A DNA stretch of 6,728 nt from Clostridiales bacterium (GCA_015655565.1 JAATEU010000017.1:1-6728); one strand, 5' to 3'; counted from the first letter of the stretch, positions 1 to 5,856 are shown. Numbers and translations: made by a program. Notes: generated from the letters alone by a model not told the origin.

Positions 1-6
1 ATATAT

Positions 7-13
7 CCTCCTT
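7..13 (-). promoter_or_regulatory. Ribosome binding site for a gene beyond the left edge
   Basis: After the ATPase 2 stop the minus strand reads AAGGAGG followed by ATATAT to the edge. This is the strongest Shine-Dalgarno match in the window and leaves room for a start codon at or just beyond position 1. It implies that at least one more operon gene follows, possibly an enzyme that would reveal the substrate. Confidence 0.65.
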
Positions 14-18
14 GTCTT

Positions 19-765
19 CTACCACCACTTAATTAAATCAGTCACTTTATTACGCAATTCGATGAAATCCGGGTGGGCAATATCACGTGGTCTCGGCAAA
101 CCGTTTTTGATTTCTGCCTTAATTTCGGTTGGTTTATTTGACAACACCAGAATCCGTTCACTCATATAGACCGCTTCCTCTATGTTGTGTGTAATAAAAA
201 TAATCGTTGTATTGGTCTTCTCCCACAAACGTACTAATTCATCTTCCAATTTAAATCGCAGCTCAATATCAAGCTGTCCATATGGTTCATCCATCAACAA
301 CAATTCCGGCTCAACTGCAAATGCCCGGGCTATAACTGCCCTTTGCAGCATACTGGCTGATAATTGATCGGGATAATAATTCCTATACTTGGTTAAGCCC
401 ACAAGATCCAATGCCCATTCTACCTGCTGAGCAATATATTCTTTCCCTTTATTTTTGATTTTCAGTCCAAATGCAATATTCTGCTCTACCGTTAACCACG
501 GCATATTTGAATACTCTTGAAAAATATATGCAAGATTATGTTTCTTCAAATCAACCGGTTCGTTATTGAGCAGTATTTCACCTGAAGTAATATCATACAA
601 TTTACTGATGCTGTTTAAGAACGTTGTCTTTCCGCATCCTGTAGGTCCGACAATGGACAGGAATTCATTCTGCTTAACATTAAAAGATATATCGTTTAGC
701 ACCAGTAAATCTCCAAAGCGTTTCGTCAAATTACTGACTATTAATTTGTTTTTTTCTTCAGCCAT
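19..765 (-). CDS. ABC importer ATPase 2 (NitT/TauT type, degenerate signature motif)
   Basis: 248 residues, normal for SsuB/TauB-like ATPases. Motifs in order: canonical P-loop GPTGCGKT (40-47); Q-loop Q83 in YIFQEYSNMPWL; signature L135-S-A-S-M139 in place of LSGGM or LSGGQ, so both glycines are lost; Walker B LLMDE with D159 and catalytic E160; D-loop QLD (164-166); and switch histidine H193 in ITHNIEEA. The tail carries LPRPRDIAHPDF, as in ATPase 1. The protein should sit under the permease pair on the cytoplasmic face and drive import. Because each ATP site uses one subunit's P-loop and the other's signature, its intact P-loop and histidine pair with the intact LSGGM of ATPase 1. It follows ATPase 1 after ten bases and ends in KWW just before another ribosome binding site at the window edge. 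Confidence 0.92.
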   Translation of the reverse strand: MAEEKNKLIVSNLTKRFGDLLVLNDISFNVKQNEFLSIVGPTGCGKTTFLNSISKLYDITSGEILLNNEPVDLKKHNLAYIFQEYSNMPWLTVEQNIAFGLKIKNKGKEYIAQQVEWALDLVGLTKYRNYYPDQLSASMLQRAVIARAFAVEPELLLMDEPYGQLDIELRFKLEDELVRLWEKTNTTIIFITHNIEEAVYMSERILVLSNKPTEIKAEIKNGLPRPRDIAHPDFIELRNKVTDLIKWW

Positions 766-771
766 GCACTT

Positions 772-777
772 CCTCCT
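772..777 (-). promoter_or_regulatory. Ribosome binding site overlapping the ATPase 1 stop codon
   Basis: AGGAGG shares its first two bases with the TAG stop of ATPase 1 and sits six bases before the ATG of ATPase 2 at 765. This is a strong, coupled start and supports joint production of the two ATPases. Confidence 0.75.
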
Positions 778-1531
778 ATTCCAGCGGATCCAAAATACCG
801 GTAATTTCTTTCCTTAATTTTAAAAATTCAGGATCCGTTATATTTCTTGGTCTTGGAAAATCTACTTTGAACTCTTGTTTGATTTTTGCAGGGCAGTTTG
901 TTAAAACAATGATGCGGTCAGCCAAATAAATTGCCTCTTCCATATTATTTGTCACGAAAATGATCGTTCGCTTTTCCGTTTGCCAAATTCGTTCTAATTC
1001 TTCCTGCATTAAATATCTGGTCTGTGCATCTAAATGGCCAAAAGGCTCATCAAGCAGCATCACATCCGGCTCATTGCAGTATACCCGGGCAATTCCAACC
1101 CTCTGTTTCATTCCGCCAGAAAGCTGAATGGGAAAAGATTTTTCAAAACCTTCCAGCCCAACCAGTTTAATATATTTATTAGCCCGCTCTCTACGTTCTT
1201 TCTTTCCCATCCCCTTAACTTTTAATCCATACTCTACATTTCCCATTGTTGTCAACCAGGGAAATAATGCTATTGTCTGATATACCAGCCCGCACTCCGG
1301 ACCCGGTTTTGTCTTCTTTTTCCCGTTAATTGTTATTGTACCGCCAGTGGCTGGTTCCAATGCCGCAATCGCCTTTAACAAGGTAGTCTTCCCGCATTGT
1401 CCAGGTCCGAAGATTACTAAAATTTCATTTTCCCTGGCTTCCAGAGAAATATCTTCCAATACCTGAACCATTTCTCCGTCTGAGTAGAACTGTTTTGAAA
1501 CATTCTCACACTTTATCACGCTATTTGTCAT
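776..1531 (-). CDS. ABC importer ATPase 1 (NitT/TauT type, altered P-loop and H-loop)
   Basis: 251 residues from the ATG at 1531, which overlaps the permease 2 stop as ATGA. A longer TTG start at 1558 would put nine residues before the usual N-terminus (MTNSVIKCENVSKQF) and is not preferred. Motifs in order: P-loop GPGQCGKT (42-49) with Gln45 where ABC proteins normally have Gly; Q-loop Q85; consensus signature LSGGM (137-141); Walker B MLLDE with D161 and catalytic E162; D-loop HLD (166-168); and the switch region VTNNMEEA (193-200), where the usual histidine is Asn195. The C-terminus has FPRPRNITDPEF, common in SsuB/TauB-like ATPases. The signature is intact but the switch histidine is lost, the reverse of ATPase 2, so the pair probably works as an asymmetric heterodimer. 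No strong ribosome binding site precedes the start, so translation likely depends on coupling. Confidence 0.92.
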   Translation of the reverse strand: MTNSVIKCENVSKQFYSDGEMVQVLEDISLEARENEILVIFGPGQCGKTTLLKAIAALEPATGGTITINGKKKTKPGPECGLVYQTIALFPWLTTMGNVEYGLKVKGMGKKERRERANKYIKLVGLEGFEKSFPIQLSGGMKQRVGIARVYCNEPDVMLLDEPFGHLDAQTRYLMQEELERIWQTEKRTIIFVTNNMEEAIYLADRIIVLTNCPAKIKQEFKVDFPRPRNITDPEFLKLRKEITGILDPLE

Positions 1532-2319
1532 GATTTCTCTACTCGGCTCCAAGCACAAAGCTTGGCCTCAACTCCTCTCATAATACTTGAAAGAATAAAC
1601 CCTACTACACCAATCGACAAGATACCAACCATAATCTGGCTTGTATCACTGATGCCCATTCCCTGTGTGATCAACCATCCTACACCATCTGTCGAACGAA
1701 CCATCTCTGCTGCTACCACAGCCGCCCAGCTACTTGAAAGGGCAATATGAAGCCCTGTAAATATATATGGAACAGAAGATGGTAAGACTATGGTTGTAAA
1801 GATTTTTCTATCACTGCATCCCAGCATTTTTGCCGCTCCGATCAGCTCCTGGTCCACCGCTTTTGCACCAGTATAAATATTAATCGTAATGTTAAAAAAT
1901 CCTGACAGAAATATAATAAAATACTTTGCCATTTCGCCAAGTCCAAACCACAGCACAGCTATGGAAATCCATGCAATAGGCGGAATAGGGCGCAATAACT
2001 CAAACAAAGGTCTTGCAATAGCCTCTCCCAAAGGACTCGATCCCATTACAAGACCAAGCAGTATACCGCAGACAGATGCCAATGCAAAGCCCATCATAAC
2101 CCTGGAAATACTTGACAATAAATGTCCCCATATCGTATGAGGCCCTATGGGCTCGTATGCACTTTGCAAAAAGCGCCAAAACAAGTCTATCGGCGATGCC
2201 ATTACCTTACCTACTTCTGTATAGGCTGTCCCCAAATACCAGAACAATAAAAAACCACAAATGGAAGCAAATCCAATAAATATCTTCGCTTTATTAATTT
2301 TTTTCAGTCTTTTTATCAT
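1528..2319 (-). CDS. ABC importer inner-membrane permease 2 (NitT/TauT, BPD_transp_1)
   Basis: 263 residues, paralogous to permease 1 but clearly different. Membrane segments lie roughly at 12-30, 73-93, 113-127, 132-150, 183-205 and 229-247. Shared marks are ASPIDLF (41-47), FELLRPIPPIAW (106-117) and the coupling loop GAAKMLGCSDRKIFTTIVLP (161-180), where the EAA triplet is near consensus (G161-A162-A163) with the invariant G167. It should form the second half of the translocation channel. The start is four bases after the permease 1 stop, with GGAGG upstream. Its TGA overlaps the ATG of the next gene as ATGA. Two distinct permeases in one operon are unusual for this family, where homodimers are the rule. 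Confidence 0.92.
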   Translation of the reverse strand: MIKRLKKINKAKIFIGFASICGFLLFWYLGTAYTEVGKVMASPIDLFWRFLQSAYEPIGPHTIWGHLLSSISRVMMGFALASVCGILLGLVMGSSPLGEAIARPLFELLRPIPPIAWISIAVLWFGLGEMAKYFIIFLSGFFNITINIYTGAKAVDQELIGAAKMLGCSDRKIFTTIVLPSSVPYIFTGLHIALSSSWAAVVAAEMVRSTDGVGWLITQGMGISDTSQIMVGILSIGVVGFILSSIMRGVEAKLCAWSRVEKS

Positions 2320-2323
2320 TGTA

Positions 2324-3097
2324 TTACCTCCGCCGATTCACTGCTAGTTTTTCCAATAAACCTACCAACCAGGCCAGTATAGCTCCCGAAATCCCTACCG
2401 CTGTCATTCCCACAATGATAATGTCCGGTCTGTAAAGTCCTCTCGCCTGTTGTATCATAAATCCTAATCCTCTTGTTGATGCTAGAAGTTCTGCTGCAAT
2501 TAAAGCATTCCATGATGCACCGATTGCCACACGAAGACCGGTAAAAATCATAGGTACGGCCGTAGGAATTGCTATCTTGGTCAGTAATTGCCAATTGGCC
2601 GCTCCAAACGTCTCCCCTACCCATAAATGAACTGGTTTTGTACTCTTAATACCCGAATAAGAATTAATCACGCATGCAACAAATGCGGAAAGAAAAATTA
2701 CCATGGTCTTTGACATTAATCCAATTCCAAATAAGAGAATCATAAGCGGAGTCCATGCCAATCCCGGAATCGGCCGGATTAAATCAAATAATGGAGTTAC
2801 TATATAATCAACAGGCTTATACCATGCCATTAAAATTCCCAATGGAACACCTATGAAAACTCCAAGAAGATATCCCGATAATGCAACCTTTAAACTCGAG
2901 GCCAGATGCTGCAAAAGTGTCGCCCCATCCGGATTGGTCTGATATAATTTGCCGATAAAACTTTGAAATACTTTTACAGGACTTGGAAGGGTTGTCGGCG
3001 AAGTCAATTTCAATAAATCGGTTGCTGTCCACCATATAAAAACAAAGGTTAATACTGAAAGAAATGAAATCAGCGTATACTTATTTATTTTTTTCAT
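2324..3097 (-). CDS. ABC importer inner-membrane permease 1 (NitT/TauT, BPD_transp_1)
   Basis: 257 residues, usual for SsuC/TauC-like permeases. About six membrane helices are visible: roughly 8-26, 70-92, 112-126, 130-148, 182-205 and 227-247. Conserved marks are the LPSP loop (37-40), FDLIRPIPGLAW (104-115) and a cytoplasmic coupling loop ending GAANWQLLTKIAIP (165-178). In that loop the usual EAA triplet reads W159-V160-G161, so the coupling motif is degenerate compared with permease 2. The protein should pair with permease 2 to form the channel and dock onto an ATPase. The ATG at 3097 has GAGG only four bases upstream, a short spacing. The stop codon is part of the translation start region of permease 2, so the two are translationally coupled. 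Confidence 0.92.
   Translation of the reverse strand: MKKINKYTLISFLSVLTFVFIWWTATDLLKLTSPTTLPSPVKVFQSFIGKLYQTNPDGATLLQHLASSLKVALSGYLLGVFIGVPLGILMAWYKPVDYIVTPLFDLIRPIPGLAWTPLMILLFGIGLMSKTMVIFLSAFVACVINSYSGIKSTKPVHLWVGETFGAANWQLLTKIAIPTAVPMIFTGLRVAIGASWNALIAAELLASTRGLGFMIQQARGLYRPDIIIVGMTAVGISGAILAWLVGLLEKLAVNRRR
2327..2331 (-). promoter_or_regulatory. Ribosome binding site inside the end of permease 1, coupling permease 2
   Basis: GGAGG lies within the last arginine codons of permease 1 and is immediately followed by its TAA; the ATG of permease 2 comes seven bases after GGAGG. Ribosomes finishing permease 1 uncover or reuse this site, which should keep the two subunits near one-to-one. Confidence 0.75.
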
Positions 3098-3111
3098 AGT
3101 GCCTCATTTCT

Positions 3112-3137
3112 GTGGGTGCCAGAAATCCAGCACCCAC
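3112..3137 (-). promoter_or_regulatory. GC-rich intergenic hairpin between binding protein and permease genes
   Basis: Arms 3112-3119 (GTGGGTGC) and 3130-3137 (GCACCCAC) are perfect complements with a 10-nt loop, in the 60-nt gap after the binding-protein stop. On the transcribed minus strand no T tract follows, and the permease GAGG begins six bases after the stem. That favours an RNA-stabilising or processing hairpin giving more binding protein than permease. On the plus strand the stem is followed by G and six T residues (3139-3144), the look of an intrinsic terminator facing antisense transcription. Confidence 0.65.
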
Positions 3138-3157
3138 GTTTTTTACTTGATAATCTT

Positions 3158-4249
3158 CTATTCCGCTTTTTCCACTTCAATTCCCAATGCATCTTTCAGT
3201 AAAGATGTATCAAAAGATGCCGGTACATTCGGCAGATTAACTTCCTCAATCTTACCTGCCTGAGAGTAGAATTCTGCAATCTTAACCATTGCTTCACCAT
3301 ATACATAATCATCCTTTTGCATATAGTCAGAAGTTACATATTCATTTACTGCCATCTCATTTTCCATATCTTTATCTGTATACTCATGCCCATTGGCATT
3401 AAAGTATTCCATAGAAGTATCAAAGCGGAGCTGCCCATCAGCCGCAATTTCATCGGCCGCTTTATAATAAGCTTTTACAAATTTTACTAATGCATTTCTG
3501 TTTTCTTTTACTACATCGTTACGGGCTACGATACCGTCATATAATATACAATCCGTGGCATCTTCAAAAGTGGCGGCACAAACATATCCTTCCTCTTCCG
3601 CTTTAAAGCAGTATGGTCTGGATGCCGCTAACCCTTCTCCTTCTCCTGCATATAAAGCCATCAAATCTGTCCCTAAGTCCAGATTAATAAATTCAATATC
3701 ATCTTCTGTCAACCCGAACTGCCGCAGCCAGCAAACCGTATTATACTGTGAAGATGTTCCAAGCTGACCTAATATTTTTGTGCTTTTAATTGTTTCAGCA
3801 CTGCCGTACATATCCGGTTTTCCTTCTATCCCGCCTTTCACAGACAAGATATCGCTGTCGGGAGCTACATATATTCCCATACCGCCTGATGTGTTGCTTT
3901 CACCTATCCATGTGCAAGTTCCGCTTGCCAATGAAAATACCATTGCCAGACCTGATACTCCTACATCTACCTGTTCAGCAGCTAACGCTTCGTTGATCCC
4001 TGCCCCATTTGCGAACTGAAAAAATTCAATATCAAGACCTTCATCTTCAAAATATCCCTGATTATATGCATATTGTGCCGGCACATTACCACAGAAAGGC
4101 ATCATTGCCACCTTCAGTTTTACGCGTCCTTCCGATTCGCCGCCATTATTTGTTCCTTCATCCTTTTTGCCGCAGGCAGCTAATAAATTAATTCCTAAAA
4201 TGACTATCAGCATACATGCAAACAACCTGGTTACACTTTTCTTTTTCAT
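3158..4249 (-). CDS. NitT/TauT-type ABC importer substrate-binding lipoprotein
   Basis: 363 residues from the ATG at 4249. A basic n-region (MKKK) and a hydrophobic stretch (residues 10-24) lead to the lipobox L23-A24-A25-C26, so the mature protein should be anchored by lipid on the outer face of the membrane. A flexible linker rich in G, N, E and S follows (27-41). The core begins LKVAMMPFCGNVPAQYAY and continues YFEDEGLDIEFF, INEALAAEQVDVGVSG, a layout typical of NMT1/SsuA-like proteins that bind nitrate, sulfonates, taurine or thiamine precursors. The mature part holds six cysteines besides the lipid one (53, 112, 173, 214, 224, 234). The gene lies directly ahead of two permeases and two ATPases, with a hairpin after it. 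It should deliver the substrate to the permease pair. The ligand cannot be named; neighbouring genes hint at a sugar- or polyol-like molecule. Confidence 0.92.
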   Translation of the reverse strand: MKKKSVTRLFACMLIVILGINLLAACGKKDEGTNNGGESEGRVKLKVAMMPFCGNVPAQYAYNQGYFEDEGLDIEFFQFANGAGINEALAAEQVDVGVSGLAMVFSLASGTCTWIGESNTSGGMGIYVAPDSDILSVKGGIEGKPDMYGSAETIKSTKILGQLGTSSQYNTVCWLRQFGLTEDDIEFINLDLGTDLMALYAGEGEGLAASRPYCFKAEEEGYVCAATFEDATDCILYDGIVARNDVVKENRNALVKFVKAYYKAADEIAADGQLRFDTSMEYFNANGHEYTDKDMENEMAVNEYVTSDYMQKDDYVYGEAMVKIAEFYSQAGKIEEVNLPNVPASFDTSLLKDALGIEVEKAE

Positions 4250-4258
4250 AATTTCCTT

Positions 4259-4264
4259 CTCCTT
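4259..4264 (-). promoter_or_regulatory. Ribosome binding site that fixes the binding-protein start
   Basis: The minus strand reads AAGGAG, then nine bases, then the ATG at 4249. This site lies inside the longer frame that could open with GTG at 4288, so that longer start is unlikely. Starting at 4249 also gives a clean lipoprotein signal peptide (MKKKSVTRLF). Confidence 0.8.
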
Positions 4265-4272
4265 TTTTATGT

Positions 4273-4281
4273 ACGTTTTTT
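4273..4281 (-). promoter_or_regulatory. AAAAAACGT motif ahead of the binding-protein gene
   Basis: This is the second copy of the nine-base motif, ending 23 nt before the preferred ATG of the binding-protein gene and just upstream of its ribosome binding site. The flanks resemble the copy before the RbsD-like gene (CAAAAAACGT in both). No function is established. Confidence 0.25.
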
Positions 4282-4301
4282 GTTCCACATAGCCTATATT
4301 A

Positions 4302-5351
4302 CTATTTCTTTATAAAAACTGTTTTTCCTGCGTTATTCATATCTGCTACTGCTTCAAAAGCCTCTTGAGCCTCATCAAAACTGTATCTTCCCGTAACAAG
4401 ATTATTAAAGGATAATTTGTGTTCGACCATAAATTCCATCATTTCATAGTATTCAGGAAGCGTAAACACCCACGAACCCTGTATTACTAATTCTTTAACA
4501 ACAACCTCGCTAATGTCAAACCGGTCACTCATCAAGTACTTTCTTCTGCCTTTACCAATCGTTACAATATGTGCACCGTTTTCTGCAATCTCCACTGCAT
4601 CAGCCAGTCCGGATGGATGCCCCGTTGTGTCCATGATACGTATCGGAAGCCTTCCGTCCATAGCATCCTTTATCTGTTCCGAAAGCGGTGAATCCCCATT
4701 ACTCTGAATTACATGAATTCCAAGACCTTCAGCAAATTTCACACGGGTTTCACTCAGATCACAGGCAAGTACGTTCCAGCCCTTTGCTGCTGCCATCAAT
4801 GAACAAACCATTCCTATCGGTCCCAGACCCATCACGGTTAAGTAACCATCTGCAGCAAAACTATCAAGCTTTTTCAGCGATGCATATGCCGTTCCTGCTG
4901 AACAGGCCATAAATGCCGCATCTTCAAAAGGAAGCTCTTCAGGAAGCGGACAACAGTTCACAGCCTTTGCAATTAAATACTCTCTGGCAGAACCATTAAA
5001 ATGCCAGCCATAGGCTTCCTTGTCTTCACACCAGCCATATTTTCCTTCCAAACAATATTTACACTTGCCGCACCCCAGGTAATGGTATATACAAACACGA
5101 TCACCTACTGAAATATTTTCCACATTCTTTCCAACTTTTTGAACCACACCACCAGCTTCATGACTTACAACAAGATTTTGACGTTCATTAATCTGTTCCC
5201 AGCTCATACGAAATGTATTCACATCACTTCCACAAATTCCTGAACATTTCACTTCAACAAGCACTTCATCGTCCTTTGGCTCTGGAATCTCAAACTCGCG
5301 AACCTGAACTTTGCAGTCACCTACCGGAACTATCCCTTTCATTTTAGCCAT
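4302..5351 (-). CDS. Zinc-dependent medium-chain alcohol/polyol dehydrogenase
   Basis: A 349-residue protein of normal length for medium-chain dehydrogenases. The catalytic zinc site is visible as C40 in CSGICGSD, H64-E65, and C150 in FMACSAGTAY. A structural zinc lobe is formed by C94, C97, C100 and C108. The NAD-binding Rossmann half begins with GLGPIG (175-180), and acidic D198 ends the second strand (VLACD), which favours NAD over NADP. The glycine that normally precedes the zinc histidine (GHE) is serine here (SHE). The family oxidises secondary alcohols, polyols, sugars or threonine; the specific substrate cannot be read from the sequence. The ATG at 5351 follows AGGAGG with a 7-nt spacer; the alternative M4 has no better signal. 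Lying between an RbsD-like gene and an importer, it probably acts on the imported compound or a product of it in the cytoplasm. Confidence 0.9.
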   Translation of the reverse strand: MAKMKGIVPVGDCKVQVREFEIPEPKDDEVLVEVKCSGICGSDVNTFRMSWEQINERQNLVVSHEAGGVVQKVGKNVENISVGDRVCIYHYLGCGKCKYCLEGKYGWCEDKEAYGWHFNGSAREYLIAKAVNCCPLPEELPFEDAAFMACSAGTAYASLKKLDSFAADGYLTVMGLGPIGMVCSLMAAAKGWNVLACDLSETRVKFAEGLGIHVIQSNGDSPLSEQIKDAMDGRLPIRIMDTTGHPSGLADAVEIAENGAHIVTIGKGRRKYLMSDRFDISEVVVKELVIQGSWVFTLPEYYEMMEFMVEHKLSFNNLVTGRYSFDEAQEAFEAVADMNNAGKTVFIKK

Positions 5352-5388
5352 CTTCTTTCCTCCTTTTTTTACATTTCATTTACCCTGC

Positions 5389-5784
5389 TTAAAAAATAAC
5401 ACCTCCTGCCAGAACAATATTAGAAAACGGTGTGCATTCTCCTGTTCTTATATAAGCTTTGGCTTTGTACCCTAATTCTTTCAACTCCGATTGTTCAACT
5501 ATATTTGGTTTTAGTGCAGGGAAAAGAGCACAAATTCCTTCAAATTGCCTGGGAGACTCTCTTTTTGTCTGCGCAGCTACATAAACCCCTTCTACCTCCA
5601 ATTCCTTTAAAACCACACGGATAACATCTAAAAATCCCGGCAGACCCGGTTCTAAAGCAAGATCAATCCTATGTCCGTTATCCGGAATCGGATATGCCGA
5701 ACCACAAATCATCAGCATATCATTGTGCCCCATACCTGCAATAACAGCAGAAATTTCTTTGTTCATAATACCTGTTTTTTTCAT
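5389..5784 (-). CDS. RbsD/FucU-family protein with an altered sugar-binding site
   Basis: At 131 residues this matches the length of Bacillus RbsD (D-ribose pyranase) and aligns to it end to end without gaps, as far as I can recall that sequence. Family marks are MGHND (18-22), PIP (32-34), IDLAL (40-44), PGLPGF (46-51) and the C-terminal RTGECTPFSNI (113-123). Family members are cytoplasmic ring-shaped oligomers that interconvert ring forms of ribose or fucose. The general-acid histidine is present as H20. Three other ribose-contacting positions differ: Asp28 is Gly, His98 is Gln and Tyr120 is Phe, while Asn122 is kept. The fold is secure, but ribose pyranase activity is doubtful and the substrate may differ. 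The ATG at 5784 has GGAGG nine bases upstream. The gene is first of the co-oriented cluster and ends 37 nt before the dehydrogenase, which suggests a shared transcript. Confidence 0.88.
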   Translation of the reverse strand: MKKTGIMNKEISAVIAGMGHNDMLMICGSAYPIPDNGHRIDLALEPGLPGFLDVIRVVLKELEVEGVYVAAQTKRESPRQFEGICALFPALKPNIVEQSELKELGYKAKAYIRTGECTPFSNIVLAGGVIF

Positions 5785-5808
5785 AGATAGTTACCTCCGT
5801 TATCGTAC

Positions 5809-5817
5809 ACGTTTTTT
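5809..5817 (-). promoter_or_regulatory. AAAAAACGT motif ahead of the rbsD-like gene
   Basis: The minus strand reads AAAAAACGT here, ending 24 nt before the ATG of the RbsD-like gene and just upstream of its GGAGG. The same nine bases occur upstream of the binding-protein gene at nearly the same distance, and again in the gap before the first permease. Function is unknown: an A-rich translation enhancer, half an operator, or chance in AT-rich gaps. Confidence 0.25.
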
Positions 5818-5824
5818 GCTAAAA

Positions 5825-5856
5825 AAATTTTTAGAAAAAATAATTTCTAAAAATTT
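5825..5856 (-). terminator. Perfect AT-rich inverted repeat after the regulator gene, possible weak terminator or operator
   Basis: Arms 5825-5837 and 5844-5856 are perfect 13-bp reverse complements with a 6-nt loop. The repeat starts on the last base of the regulator stop codon. Read on the minus strand, the 3' arm runs into four more T residues (5824-5821), as in an intrinsic terminator, but the stem contains only one G-C pair and would be weak. On the plus strand no T tract follows. It could instead be a regulator-binding palindrome, since it sits between the regulator gene and the operon it probably controls. Terminator is the somewhat better reading. Confidence 0.45.

Noticed and set aside
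566..817. Plus-strand open frame of 83 codons over the end of ATPase 2 and the gap
   Set aside because: It lies antisense to a gene with complete ABC motifs, resembles no family and needs no separate explanation; plus-strand frames elsewhere in the window are alike.
1532..1558. TTG start upstream of ATPase 1
   Set aside because: Adds nine residues before the normal family N-terminus, and the ATG in the ATGA overlap is the standard arrangement.
2316..2624. Minus-strand 102-codon frame inside permease 1
   Set aside because: It is an out-of-frame shadow of the permease, whose own frame carries membrane helices and the coupling motif.
4250..4288. Longer GTG start for the binding protein
   Set aside because: It would place 13 charged residues before the signal peptide, and the ribosome binding site for the ATG at 4249 lies inside that extension.
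4250..4301. Catabolite-repression (cre) site around ACGT before the binding-protein gene
   Set aside because: The flanks do not match the TG...CA ends of the cre consensus.
5798..5808. TACGAT as a -10 promoter box before the rbsD-like gene
   Set aside because: No -35 box at 17 nt (only AAATTT), and transcription from it would start inside the ribosome binding site.
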